Assembly (NCBI RefSeq): GCF_012986595.1
Contig: NZ_JAAQYM010000004.1
Location: forward strand, 310,001-374,000
Source of the DNA: Pseudomonas koreensis
GTDB lineage: Bacteria; Pseudomonadota; Gammaproteobacteria; Pseudomonadales; Pseudomonadaceae
DNA length: 64,000 bases
Direction: 5' to 3'
Of the stretch, positions 17,158 through 25,357 are shown in pieces. Position 1 is the first letter of the stretch; each line of letters begins with the position of its first letter. The notes under the pieces were generated by a model. It had not been told where the DNA came from. It saw only the letters and a program-made list of their open reading frames with translations, and did not search any database. A program made the translations under genes and the position numbers.

Positions 17158-19515
17158 ATGAGCCCAGGATGGGCTCGTCGTATTCAGCGTCCGTTGTGGC
17201 TCATGACCGGCGCGTGGTGCCTGATGTTCGTGCAACCATCCGGGGCCGGAGAACTGCCGCCGCCGCCCAGCGGCATGGAGGCTGTGAGTGATGCACAGTT
17301 GTTTCTGGAACTGGTGGTCAATCAGATGAACACCGGGCGGGTGGTGGCGGTGCAGCAGCGCGACGGGCATCTGTTCCTGCCGGCCAGCGTCTTGACTGAA
17401 ACCGGGATGACGCTGCCGGGCAGTACCGGTGCGGAAGTCGACCTCGACGGCCTGCCGGGGCTGCACAGCGAGTACGACAGCGTCGGCCAGCGCCTGCTGC
17501 TGGAGGTGCCGCCGCAGTGGCTGCCGGACCAGTTCATCGGCAACCGCGAGAACTATCCGCGCACCCCGGCGCTGAGCAGTTTTGGCGCACTGTTCAACTA
17601 CGACCTGTACCTCAACGACACCGACGACGCCGGCACTTATCTGGCGGCCTGGAACGAAGTGCGGCTGTTCGACAGCTGGGGCACGCTGTCCAACACCGGG
17701 CAGTACCGGCGCACCCTGTCAGGCGATTCGCTCAGTACGCTCGACAACGGCTACCTGCGTTACGACACCACCTGGCGTTACTCCGACGACGAACGCATGC
17801 TCACCTATGAGGGTGGCGACGTGATCAGCGGCGCGTTGCCCTGGAGCAACTCGGTGCGTCTGGGCGGCGTGCAGCTCTCGCGGGATTTCGCCGTGCGCCC
17901 GGACCTGGTGACCTATCCGTTGCCGCAATTTGCCGGTGAAGCGGCAGTGCCATCGTCGGTGGATCTGTTCATCAACGGCTACAAGTCCAGCAGCGCCGAC
18001 CTGCAACCGGGGCCATACACCTTGACCAACATTCCGTTCATCAACGGGGCAGGGGAGGCAGTGGTGGTGACCACCGATGCGCTGGGGCGGCAGGTGTCGA
18101 CCACGGTGCCGTTCTATGTCACCAGCAGTCTGCTGCAAAAAGGCCTGAGCGATTTTTCCGTGGCGGCCGGTACGTTGCGCCGCGATTACGGTTTGAAGGA
18201 TTTCAGCTACGGCACCGGGGTCACCTCCGGCAGCCTGCGTTACGGCGTCAGTGACAGCTTCACCCTGGAAAGCCACGCCGAAGCGGCGGACTCGCTGACC
18301 CTCGGCGGGATTGGCGGCAACCTGCGCCTGGGCAACTTCGGCGTGCTCAACAGCGCCATCAGTCAGAGCCGCTTCGAGGGTGACGGTGGCGACCAGTTGA
18401 GCCTCGGTTATCAGTACAGCAGTCAGCGCTACAGCTTTTCCTATCAACGCCTGCAACGCCGCGACCAGTACGCCGACCTGAGCGTGGTCGACACCCCCTA
18501 CGTCAGCCTCAGCCGCCGCAGCGAGCAGGCGACCCTGAGCGTCAACCTCGACCGCTGGGGCAGCCTCGGTGTCGGCTATTTCGACGTGCGCGCCGCCGAC
18601 GATTCGCGCACGCGGCTGCTCAACCTGAGCTGGAGCAAACCGCTGTGGCGCAACAGCAGTTTTTATCTGTCGGCCAACCGCGAGATCGGCGACAGCAACT
18701 GGGCGGTGCAGGCGCAACTGGTGATCCCGTTCGATCTGCGCGGCAGCCTGGCGCTCAGCAGTGAACGCAGCAAGAGCGGGCAGAGTCAGCAGCGGGTCAA
18801 TTACAGCCGCTCGGTGCCGACCGAGGGCGGCGTCGGTTTCAATCTGGGTTACGCCAAGGGGGATGGTCCTGACTATCGTCAGGCCGACGTGACCTGGCGC
18901 CTGCAATCGGTGCAATTGCAGGCCGGGGTCTACGGCACGTCCGACGCCGAAACGCGCTGGGCCGATGCCAGTGGCTCGCTGGTGTGGATGGATCGCCAGG
19001 TGTTCGCCGCCAACCGTATCGACGATGCGTTTGTGGTGGTCAGCACCGATGGGTTCGCCGACATTCCGGTGCGCTACGAAAACCAGCAGGTGGGTCAGAC
19101 CGACAAGAACGGCCACCTGCTGGTGCCGTGGAGCAGCGCTTACTATCGCGGCAAATACGAAATCGATCCGTTGAATCTGCCGGCCAACGTGCGCAGCCCC
19201 AACGTCGAGCAGCGCATTGCCGTGCGCCGGGGCAGTGGTTATTTGTTGGAGTTTCCCCTGACCCGGGTGATCGCCGCGAGCATTGTGCTGGTGGACGCAC
19301 AACAGCGTGAGTTGCCGCTGGGCGCCGGTGTGCTGCACGAGCAGAGTGGCGCGCGCACGGTGGTCGGTTGGGATGGCCTGGTCTATCTGGAAAACCTGCA
19401 GGCGCAGAATTCGTTAGAGGTGTCTCTGGCAGACGGCAAGACCTGCAAGGCGCAGTTCAGTGTAGATATGCAGCAAAGCCAGGTGCCGTTGATCGGCCCG
19501 TTGGTGTGTCAGTGA
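17158..19515 (+). CDS. Outer-membrane pilus usher, CsuD-like (about 785 aa)
   Basis: Large beta-barrel usher through which subunits are secreted and joined. After a signal segment (WLMTGAWCLMFVQPSGAGE) come an N-terminal chaperone-binding domain, the plug and barrel region (LVTYPLPQFAGEAAVPSSVDLFINGY is covered in pieces) and C-terminal plug-like domains ending GPLVCQ. The start is uncertain: ATG 17158 has a poor ribosome site, whereas a perfect AGGAGG at 17122-17127 points to an in-frame ATT at 17137; a GTG at 17071 also exists. The stop overlaps the next gene by GTGA. Confidence 0.9.
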   Translation: MSPGWARRIQRPLWLMTGAWCLMFVQPSGAGELPPPPSGMEAVSDAQLFLELVVNQMNTGRVVAVQQRDGHLFLPASVLTETGMTLPGSTGAEVDLDGLPGLHSEYDSVGQRLLLEVPPQWLPDQFIGNRENYPRTPALSSFGALFNYDLYLNDTDDAGTYLAAWNEVRLFDSWGTLSNTGQYRRTLSGDSLSTLDNGYLRYDTTWRYSDDERMLTYEGGDVISGALPWSNSVRLGGVQLSRDFAVRPDLVTYPLPQFAGEAAVPSSVDLFINGYKSSSADLQPGPYTLTNIPFINGAGEAVVVTTDALGRQVSTTVPFYVTSSLLQKGLSDFSVAAGTLRRDYGLKDFSYGTGVTSGSLRYGVSDSFTLESHAEAADSLTLGGIGGNLRLGNFGVLNSAISQSRFEGDGGDQLSLGYQYSSQRYSFSYQRLQRRDQYADLSVVDTPYVSLSRRSEQATLSVNLDRWGSLGVGYFDVRAADDSRTRLLNLSWSKPLWRNSSFYLSANREIGDSNWAVQAQLVIPFDLRGSLALSSERSKSGQSQQRVNYSRSVPTEGGVGFNLGYAKGDGPDYRQADVTWRLQSVQLQAGVYGTSDAETRWADASGSLVWMDRQVFAANRIDDAFVVVSTDGFADIPVRYENQQVGQTDKNGHLLVPWSSAYYRGKYEIDPLNLPANVRSPNVEQRIAVRRGSGYLLEFPLTRVIAASIVLVDAQQRELPLGAGVLHEQSGARTVVGWDGLVYLENLQAQNSLEVSLADGKTCKAQFSVDMQQSQVPLIGPLVCQ

Positions 19516-20483
19516 TCGCGGCCCGGATCTGCCTGTGCCTGGCGTTGCTGTTGCCGGCGGCGGCGCAGGCCTTGTGCTCGGTGGTCAGCACCACGCCGGC
19601 GGCGTTCGGCTCGCTCAGTTCGATTGCCGTGCGCACCACGACCCAGCCCAGTTCCACGCTGAATGCCGGGTTGAGCTGCACCGGCTCGCTATTGTCCCTG
19701 CTGACCAGCAACGATCACTTCTACGCCACCATCTCCTCGACGCAGAGCGGGCTGCTCGGACCGACCGGCGACGTCATCGGCTACACGATCTACGCCAATA
19801 ACAGCACCAGCTACCCGGTCACCCGTGGTACCGCCTTCGACTTCGCCCGCAACGGCATCATCGACGCCTTGGGATTGCTCAACGGCACCACGCCGAAAAC
19901 CGTGCCGCTGTACTTGGGCACGACCATTGGCAGTAACGTCGCCGCCGGGGTCTATACGGAAACCCTGAGTATTTTCTGGAACTGGAATTACTGCTCCGGG
20001 CTCGGTGTCGGCAGCATCTGCCTGGGGCGCGATATCAACAGCGGTACCGCGACGCTGACGGTGAACCTGACCGTGTCCAACGATTGCACGATTACTGCGC
20101 CGAACATCGCCTTCGGCAGCGCGCCGGTGATCAGCGCGTTTACCCCGGTGACCGGGCAGACGATCAATCTGGCCTGCACCAAGGGCAGCGCCTACACCGT
20201 TGGCCTGAGCGACGGACAGAACCCGGTGAGTGTCGGCGGCCGGCGGCGGATGATTTCCGGGAGCAATTACCTGGCCTACGACATTTTCAAAAGCGCCGGC
20301 ACCACCCGGTGGGGCAGCGTGGGCAGTGCGCGCCGGTCCAGCACGGATGCCGAGGTCAATCCGGGGAATGGGCTGGGCACCGGGAGCCAGATCTTCAATT
20401 ACAACGCGAAGATCTACACCGACCAGACCACGCCGCCGGCGGGGACGTATCTGGATAATGTGGTGCTCGACGTGGGGTTCTGA
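19512..20483 (+). CDS. Two-domain spore coat U protein, CsuE-like tip adhesin (323 aa)
   Basis: The start GTG overlaps the usher stop by four bases, so the two are translationally coupled. Signal peptide ARICLCLALLLPAAAQALC, then two SCPU domains: residues about 25-165 (ending YTETLSIFWNW) and about 185-323 (with CTITAPNIAFGSAP and the ending YLDNVVLDVGF). A two-domain last subunit matches the CsuE type, which sits at the pilus tip and binds hydrophobic surfaces. It closes the operon. Confidence 0.88.
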   Translation: MIAARICLCLALLLPAAAQALCSVVSTTPAAFGSLSSIAVRTTTQPSSTLNAGLSCTGSLLSLLTSNDHFYATISSTQSGLLGPTGDVIGYTIYANNSTSYPVTRGTAFDFARNGIIDALGLLNGTTPKTVPLYLGTTIGSNVAAGVYTETLSIFWNWNYCSGLGVGSICLGRDINSGTATLTVNLTVSNDCTITAPNIAFGSAPVISAFTPVTGQTINLACTKGSAYTVGLSDGQNPVSVGGRRRMISGSNYLAYDIFKSAGTTRWGSVGSARRSSTDAEVNPGNGLGTGSQIFNYNAKIYTDQTTPPAGTYLDNVVLDVGF

Positions 20484-20497
20484 ATTTACACGGGCCT

Positions 20498-20586
20498 TGT
20501 AGGAGTGAGCCTGCTCGCGATAGCGGTGTATCAGTCCGATCTGATGTAACTGACCGAAAGCTATCGCGAGCAGGCTCACTTCTGCA
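20498..20586. repeat. REPIN, class B
   Basis: Inverted class B palindromes between the convergent pilus tip gene and anti-sigma gene; the right arm has two changes (CACTTCTGCA). Confidence 0.88.
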
Positions 20587-20602
20587 GGGGAATGGTGGGG
20601 TT

Positions 20603-21358
20603 TCAGAATGGCATTGATTGCTTCAGTTGCTGCGCCGCCGGCGAGTCAGTCGGGCTGACCATCGCATAGTTGTACCCGCCACCGGACCAGTAATCGGCCT
20701 GCAAATCACCATCGCTGCGACTGCCCCGTGGCAGGAAGGTGTTCTTCGGCCCCGGTGGGCGCACGTAGAAACTGACCTTGTGGCCGCTGCGATCCTCGTA
20801 CATCACCATCGCTGCCGGGCCTTCGTCGGTGCTCAGCAGGCGACCGCTGACCGGTTCGAACCCGGCGGACCTCAGGTCCGGTAAACGACTGGCCTGAGTG
20901 AAGTAACGGTCGAGCCAGCGCTGCATGTCTCCGTCAGTGTCGACCTTGTAGTCCGCCGGCAAAATCCCTTGCTGGGCAATCAGCCGATAGGCCTGCAAGG
21001 CATCGGTCATCGGTAGCACGGAGGCACGCGCCAGCGTCATTTCTCGTGCCTGCCAGCCACTGAATCCGCCGATGCCGACGGCGATCAGCAACACCGCCGC
21101 GCTGGCCAGGTGCCGCCGCGACTGACGCTTGAGGCGCTGGCGAATCAGTGCCGGATCGAGCGCCGGATTGGCCGGTTGCTGCAAGGCACCGCCCAGCGCC
21201 GCCCGCAATTGCTGGGCGCCCTGTTGCCAGGCGCGCACCTGCGCGGCGGCTTCCGGGTGGTTGGCCAGCCAGGCGTCGAGGACGCGCCGGTCGGCCGCGC
21301 TGAGTTGGTGATCGACGTACGCGTGCAGGTCGCGCTCGCTGGGGGGCATGCTGATCAT
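20603..21358 (-). CDS. Anti-sigma factor of the adjacent ECF sigma (251 aa)
   Basis: The N-terminal 60 residues (ERDLHAYVDHQLSAADRRVL and NHPEAAAQVRAW) resemble the sigma-binding helices of ECF anti-sigma factors. One membrane helix follows (LASAAVLLIAVGIGGFSGW, about 84-102), then a periplasmic domain of about 145 residues with a DGDMQRWLDRYF segment. The protein contains no cysteine, so it cannot be a thiol- or zinc-based redox sensor. Its ATG overlaps the sigma stop by four bases. Confidence 0.85.
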   Translation of the reverse strand: MISMPPSERDLHAYVDHQLSAADRRVLDAWLANHPEAAAQVRAWQQGAQQLRAALGGALQQPANPALDPALIRQRLKRQSRRHLASAAVLLIAVGIGGFSGWQAREMTLARASVLPMTDALQAYRLIAQQGILPADYKVDTDGDMQRWLDRYFTQASRLPDLRSAGFEPVSGRLLSTDEGPAAMVMYEDRSGHKVSFYVRPPGPKNTFLPRGSRSDGDLQADYWSGGGYNYAMVSPTDSPAAQQLKQSMPF

Positions 21359-21861
21359 TTGAGTATCCGCAAAGAAGGGCTGCTGATTTCGCCGTCACTC
21401 AGTTGGCGCAACGCCTGGCGCGCGCGGGACAGACGTGACATCACGGTGCCGGTGGGCACGTTGAGGATGTCGGCGACTTCCTGATAGCTCAGGCCTTCCA
21501 CCGAGACCATCAGCAACAGAGCGCGCTGCTCGGTGGGCAGACGATCGAAGGCTTGCAGGGTCGATTGGGCGATCACCGTGCGCTCGGTCGACGGCTCGGC
21601 GTCATCGCGACCGGTGAAGAATTCGAGCATTCGCGCATACCGCCGGGAGCGCCGATGGGCGTCGAGAAACTGCCGATAGAGAATCGAAAACAGCCACGCG
21701 CGCACGTCGCCCTCGGCGCGTTTACTGCCCCAGGCGGACAGAGCCCGCTCGAGGCTGGCCTGCACCAGATCGTCGGCGCTGCTGCTGTTGCGGGTCAGCG
21801 ACAGGGCAAAGCGGCGCAATCTGGGAATGATTTCTTTCAACTGTTCGTCGAATTCGCTCAT
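21355..21861 (-). CDS. ECF-family RNA polymerase sigma factor (168 aa)
   Basis: Region 2 is visible as RLRRFALSLTRNSSSADDLVQASLE and nearby AWLFSILYRQFLDAHRR, region 4 as LPTEQRALLLMVSVEGLSYQEVADIL followed by the HTH GTVMSRLSRARQAL. It would direct transcription of its own operon and of the divergent peroxidase operon, since matching GGAATAA/CGTC boxes precede both. It is translationally coupled to its anti-sigma. The gene set (sigma, anti-sigma, catalase-like protein, cytochrome b561) recurs in proteobacteria. Confidence 0.93.
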   Translation of the reverse strand: MSEFDEQLKEIIPRLRRFALSLTRNSSSADDLVQASLERALSAWGSKRAEGDVRAWLFSILYRQFLDAHRRSRRYARMLEFFTGRDDAEPSTERTVIAQSTLQAFDRLPTEQRALLLMVSVEGLSYQEVADILNVPTGTVMSRLSRARQALRQLSDGEISSPSLRILK

Positions 21862-21896
21862 GAATTTCTGCTAGTCACTACGCTGTGGACTAGGGA

Positions 21897-21921
21897 GACG
21901 TCTGCCGTTCGAGGTTATTCC
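21897..21921 (-). promoter_or_regulatory. ECF promoter of the sigma/anti-sigma operon
   Basis: On the minus strand GGAATAA (-35, 21921-21915) and CGTC (-10, 21900-21897) are separated by 14 bases. It lies 36 bases upstream of the sigma gene start, consistent with autoregulation. The same boxes with the same spacing face the other way at 21950-21974. Confidence 0.75.
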
Positions 21922-21949
21922 ACGTTCGGAAAAATAAATACCGGGTCAT

Positions 21950-21974
21950 GGAATAAATCCTGTTGGGGTGCGTC
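21950..21974 (+). promoter_or_regulatory. ECF promoter of the peroxidase/cytochrome operon
   Basis: GGAATAA (21950-21956) and CGTC (21971-21974) with a 14-base spacer, 45 bases ahead of the peroxidase start. It is the mirror copy of the sigma promoter and almost certainly read by the same sigma factor. Confidence 0.78.
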
Positions 21975-22018
21975 TTGCTGATTCTTCCTACTTGTGGCCG
22001 ATGGCCCTGGAGTTTTTC

Positions 22019-23113
22019 ATGGTTGATCGCACTTCACCGCCGGGCAGGCCGCCGCGTCCGCCCTTGAGCGCCGCGAGCACAGTGCTGCGCCTGACGGCCA
22101 TTGCCGTGGTAGTTGGCGCAGTGGCCGGGGCGTTTGCCTACGTGCACGGTAATCTTGACCCACAACGTCTGACGCCCAAGGCGCTGGTCGATGTGCTGGA
22201 GAAAAACAACGGCGTGCACCCCGGGTTTCGTCGCAATCACGCCAAGGGCGTGTGCGTGATCGGGCATTTCGAGAGCAGCGGCGAGGCGCGGGCGTTTTCT
22301 TCCGCGCAGGTGTTCAACGAGGCGCAGACCCCGGTGATCGGGCGTTTCGCATTGCCGGCCGGCAACCCCTACGCGCCGGACAGCAGCGTGCCGATCCGCA
22401 GTCTGGCGCTGCGGTTCACTCAGGCCAACGGTCAGCAATGGCGCACCGGGATGAACAGCATGCCGGTGTTCCCGGTCGGCACCCCGGAGGCGTTCTACCA
22501 ATTGCAGCAGGCGCAGTCGCCGGACCCGGCCACGGGCAAACCGGACCCTTCGAAAGTCCCGGCGTTCTTCGCCGCGCACCCGGAAGCCGTGCCGTTCCTG
22601 ACCTGGGTGAAGACCGCCAAACCGTCGGCCAGCTACGCCACCGAAACCTACAACAGCGTGAATGCGTTCTATCTGGTCAACGCCAGTGGCCAGAAGCAGG
22701 CAGTGCGCTGGAGTGTGACGCCACTGGCGCGCGATGCCGCCGGTGCCACGGCGCCGGAGGGCGCGGATTTTCTGGAGAAGGACCTGGTGCAGCGGCTGGC
22801 CCAAGGCCCATTGCGCTGGCAATTGAACATCACCCTGGCCAATCCCGGCGATCCGGTGAACGACGCCAGCAAAAGCTGGCCCGAGGGGCGCAAGGTGATC
22901 AATGCAGGCACGCTGGTGCTGGAGAAGACTCAGCCGCAGCTCAGCGGCGAATGCCGTGACATCAATTACGATCCGCTGGTGCTGCCCGCCGGCATCGAAG
23001 GCTCCGACGATCCATTGCTCGCCGCACGTTCTGCCGGTTACGCCGATTCCTACCTGCGGCGCACCAGTGAAGTCAGCCAATTGCCCGCCGCCCGACAGGA
23101 GGCTCGCCCATGA
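22019..23113 (+). CDS. Catalase-family peroxidase, membrane anchored (SrpA-like, 364 aa)
   Basis: Short catalase-fold heme protein, only the core of a full catalase. A single N-terminal hydrophobic helix (residues 22-41) should hold it on the periplasmic face. The distal histidine is His74 in FRRNHAKGVCV, and the likely heme-tyrosine is Tyr341 in ARSAGYADSYLRR. Such proteins mostly act as organic-hydroperoxide or H2O2 peroxidases. ATG 22019 is favoured because GGAG lies six bases ahead; ATG 22001 is possible. Its stop overlaps the next start (ATGA), so the cytochrome is a probable electron partner. Confidence 0.9.
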   Translation: MVDRTSPPGRPPRPPLSAASTVLRLTAIAVVVGAVAGAFAYVHGNLDPQRLTPKALVDVLEKNNGVHPGFRRNHAKGVCVIGHFESSGEARAFSSAQVFNEAQTPVIGRFALPAGNPYAPDSSVPIRSLALRFTQANGQQWRTGMNSMPVFPVGTPEAFYQLQQAQSPDPATGKPDPSKVPAFFAAHPEAVPFLTWVKTAKPSASYATETYNSVNAFYLVNASGQKQAVRWSVTPLARDAAGATAPEGADFLEKDLVQRLAQGPLRWQLNITLANPGDPVNDASKSWPEGRKVINAGTLVLEKTQPQLSGECRDINYDPLVLPAGIEGSDDPLLAARSAGYADSYLRRTSEVSQLPAARQEARP

Positions 23114-23655
23114 GCACGCAACCGACTCATTTCGCGCTGTTGGCGCGGCTGCTGCACTGGCTGATGGCACTGATGATCATCGCCATGTTGTTCATTGGCG
23201 CCGGCATGGTCACTTCGGTTTCGCAACGGCATGAATGGCTGATTCATCTGCACAAACCGCTGGGTATCGCGATTCTGTTGCTGGTGGTGGTGCGCCTGTT
23301 GGTGCGGTTTTCTACCCGACAGCCGCCGCTGCCAGCCGATCTGCCGGGCTGGCAGGTGATGGCAGCCAAGGCGTCGCATGTGTTGTTGTACGCCTTGATG
23401 CTGGTACTGCCGCTGCTCGGTTGGGCGATGATCAGTGCGTCGGGCGAGCCGGTGATGCTCAGCACTACGTTGCAATTACCGTCGATTTTGCCGGCCGATG
23501 CGCAGCTGTTTGCCGTGCTGCGCAAGGCGCATGGTTATCTGGCGTATCTGTTGTTCCTGACGGTGCTGTTGCACCTCGCGGCGGCGTTGTTCCACGGTTG
23601 GGTACGTCGCGATGAGGTGCTCGACAGCATGCTGCGCGGTCGGGATCGCGGCTAG
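23110..23655 (+). CDS. Cytochrome b561, partner of the peroxidase (181 aa)
   Basis: Four transmembrane helices with histidines in ARLLHWLMAL, HEWLIHLHKPLG, AKASHVLLYAL and LLHLAAALFHGW. It probably brings electrons from the quinol pool to the periplasmic peroxidase encoded by the gene it overlaps by four bases. It differs from the b561 protein at 661-1209. It is the last gene of the ECF-controlled operon. Confidence 0.92.
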   Translation: MSTQPTHFALLARLLHWLMALMIIAMLFIGAGMVTSVSQRHEWLIHLHKPLGIAILLLVVVRLLVRFSTRQPPLPADLPGWQVMAAKASHVLLYALMLVLPLLGWAMISASGEPVMLSTTLQLPSILPADAQLFAVLRKAHGYLAYLLFLTVLLHLAAALFHGWVRRDEVLDSMLRGRDRG

Positions 23656-23723
23656 CCTGCCTGGGTGGCGCATCGCTGGATGCGCCACTTTCCAAGGCCA
23701 CCCGTCGCCTTGCGGGGCAGGGA

Positions 23724-24875
23724 TCAGCGCAGGGTATCAACCATGTCGGCGATGGTGGTCAGCACGTCTTTGCCCAACTGTTTGGAGCGCTTGCCTGACC
23801 AGCCTGTTTCTTTGTCGGGATGGTCGTCGTGGTCCTTGAACGGCATTTCCAGGGTCAGTGACAGGCAGTCGTATTTCTGACCGACTGCGTTGCAGGCCAG
23901 GGTCATGTTGGCCTGACCGGGTTCGTCACGGGTGTAGCCGTATTTGGTCTGGAAGTCTTTGGTGGTGTGCTTGAGGTGCGTGCGGAAATGCTCTTCGAGC
24001 TTCTCGATGCGCGGCGTGTACCCCGGGTTGCCTTCGCAACCGGCGGTGAATACGTGGGGGATTTCCTCGTCACCGTGTACGTCGAGGAACAGATCGACGC
24101 CGTACTTTTCCATCTGCTGCTGCACGAAAAGTACTTCAGGGCTGACGTCCTGACTGGCGCTCTGCCAGGCGCGGTTCAAGTCCTGGCCCATGGCGTTGGT
24201 GCGCAGGTGACCGTGGAAGGCGCCGTCCGGGTTCATGTTCGGCACCAGATACAGGTCGGCGCTGGCGAGCAGTTTGTTCAGCACCGGGTCTTCGTGGCGT
24301 TCCAGGCGCTCGATCACGCCTTCCATGTACCATTCGGCCATGTGTTCGCCGGGGTGCTGCTGAGCGATGATCCAGACTTTGCGCTGGCCTTCGGCGCCGC
24401 TGCCCTTGCGCAGCAGTTGAATGTCTCGGCCCTCGACGCTCTTGCCGGTGGCCAGCAGTTCGGTGCCGGCCTTGGTCAGCGCCTGCTCGATCAGCCAGTC
24501 ATGACGACCGCGGCTGTAAGGTTCGAAGTAGGCGAACCAGGCATGGGTCTGCTCGGCTTCGAGGCAAAAGCGCAGGCTGTCGCCTTCGAAACTGGTAGGA
24601 ATGCGGAACCAGTTGACGTGGTCGTAGGAGGCAACTGCCTGATAGCCGGTCCAGGCTTTGTTATAGGAGGACTGGCTGGCGTTGACTAGGCGAAACCAGT
24701 GTTCCTGATGAACATGCAGGCCGCTGGCCTTGAAGTGGAACCACTGGAAATGGGCGCTGCGGGTGTCCGGGCGAATGGCCAGAACCGGGTTGAGCGGATT
24801 GGAGATGTCGATGACTTGAATGTTGCCGCTGTCGAAGTTGGCGCTGATGTCGAACGAAGATTTGGCCACGGTCAT
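23724..24875 (-). CDS. M14-family zinc carboxypeptidase, cytosolic type (383 aa)
   Basis: An N-terminal beta domain of about 120 residues precedes a carboxypeptidase fold. Zinc ligands are His174 and Glu177 in QQHPGEHMAEW and His267 in FLDVHGDEE; the catalytic glutamate is Glu343 in LSLTLEMPFKD. NMNPDGAFHGHLRTNAMG and DLNRAW hold the arginine and asparagine of the substrate pocket. There is no signal peptide. The architecture is that of cytosolic carboxypeptidases related to Nna1/AGTPBP1, which in animals trim glutamates from tubulin; the bacterial substrate is unknown. Confidence 0.9.
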   Translation of the reverse strand: MTVAKSSFDISANFDSGNIQVIDISNPLNPVLAIRPDTRSAHFQWFHFKASGLHVHQEHWFRLVNASQSSYNKAWTGYQAVASYDHVNWFRIPTSFEGDSLRFCLEAEQTHAWFAYFEPYSRGRHDWLIEQALTKAGTELLATGKSVEGRDIQLLRKGSGAEGQRKVWIIAQQHPGEHMAEWYMEGVIERLERHEDPVLNKLLASADLYLVPNMNPDGAFHGHLRTNAMGQDLNRAWQSASQDVSPEVLFVQQQMEKYGVDLFLDVHGDEEIPHVFTAGCEGNPGYTPRIEKLEEHFRTHLKHTTKDFQTKYGYTRDEPGQANMTLACNAVGQKYDCLSLTLEMPFKDHDDHPDKETGWSGKRSKQLGKDVLTTIADMVDTLR

Positions 24876-25152
24876 AATCGCTTCCTGAATATGATTTTTA
24901 TGGCGGCTACTTTACACGCAAGACAGCGCTGAAACCGAGGGAAATTGCGGCTTGCGCTGGGGGGCGTCTTCCATGACGCGCAAGCAGCTTAGAGACTGTG
25001 CAATTGATTCTCAAGTGCTAATTGCCATAAGTTTGCCCCAATGCGGCCGGGCTTCGCTTGCCAAGCGATATTCTTTTGATATTATCCGCGCCATCGAATT
25101 TGCAGCACCCAAAGACTTCATTAGCCTGAAGACATAAGCCCGAAAAACGGGC

Positions 25153-25265
25153 AAAAAAAGACCCGGCAAAAATGCCGGGTCAAAAACCGTGATTAGCCTG
25201 ATGAGGAGATAGTCCAGAAGACCGACCTAAGGTCTCTGGTCCATCGACTGATCTCGCGACCAGCT
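25153..25265 (-). ncRNA. prrF: PrrF-type iron-responsive small RNA
   Basis: Read on the minus strand, the RNA should begin near AGCTGGTCGCGAGATCAG, contain the conserved block CTCATCAGGCTAATCACGG and end in a stem (25160-25167 with 25174-25181) followed by seven U. Start, core block, terminator and a length of about 113 nt match PrrF RNAs of pseudomonads as I remember them. PrrF pairs with mRNAs of iron-rich proteins and represses them when iron is scarce. A Fur box sits directly upstream. Which of the two usual copies this is cannot be told. The 277 bases between it and the carboxypeptidase gene hold nothing I can support. Confidence 0.88.
25160..25181 (-). terminator. Terminator of the PrrF RNA
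   Basis: GACCCGGC and GCCGGGTC form an eight-pair stem with a six-base loop, followed on the minus strand by UUUUUUU (25159-25153). Confidence 0.88.
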
Positions 25266-25271
25266 GCTTGC

Positions 25272-25291
25272 AATAATAATCATTATCATTT
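25272..25291 (-). promoter_or_regulatory. Fur box of the PrrF promoter
   Basis: AATAATAATCATTATCATTT matches the Fur consensus GATAATGATAATCATTATC at most positions and overlaps the -10/-35 region expected for a start near 25265. Fur with iron would block transcription. Confidence 0.85.
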
Positions 25292-25357
25292 GCAAGTCAA
25301 ATGTTTTTATCTGCGCGATGGGGAAAATCTTTCCTGTCCGTCTGTTGCCCGTGCGCG

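Noticed and set aside
25000-25019. A second possible Fur box, GCAATTGATTCTCAAGTGCT
   Set aside because: It resembles the Fur consensus only in the central GATTCTCA part, and no gene or RNA start is placed next to it.
24952-25137. A plus-strand frame of 61 codons before prrF
   Set aside because: No ribosome site, no recognisable motif and low-complexity codon use; it ends in the 3' side of the PrrF region.
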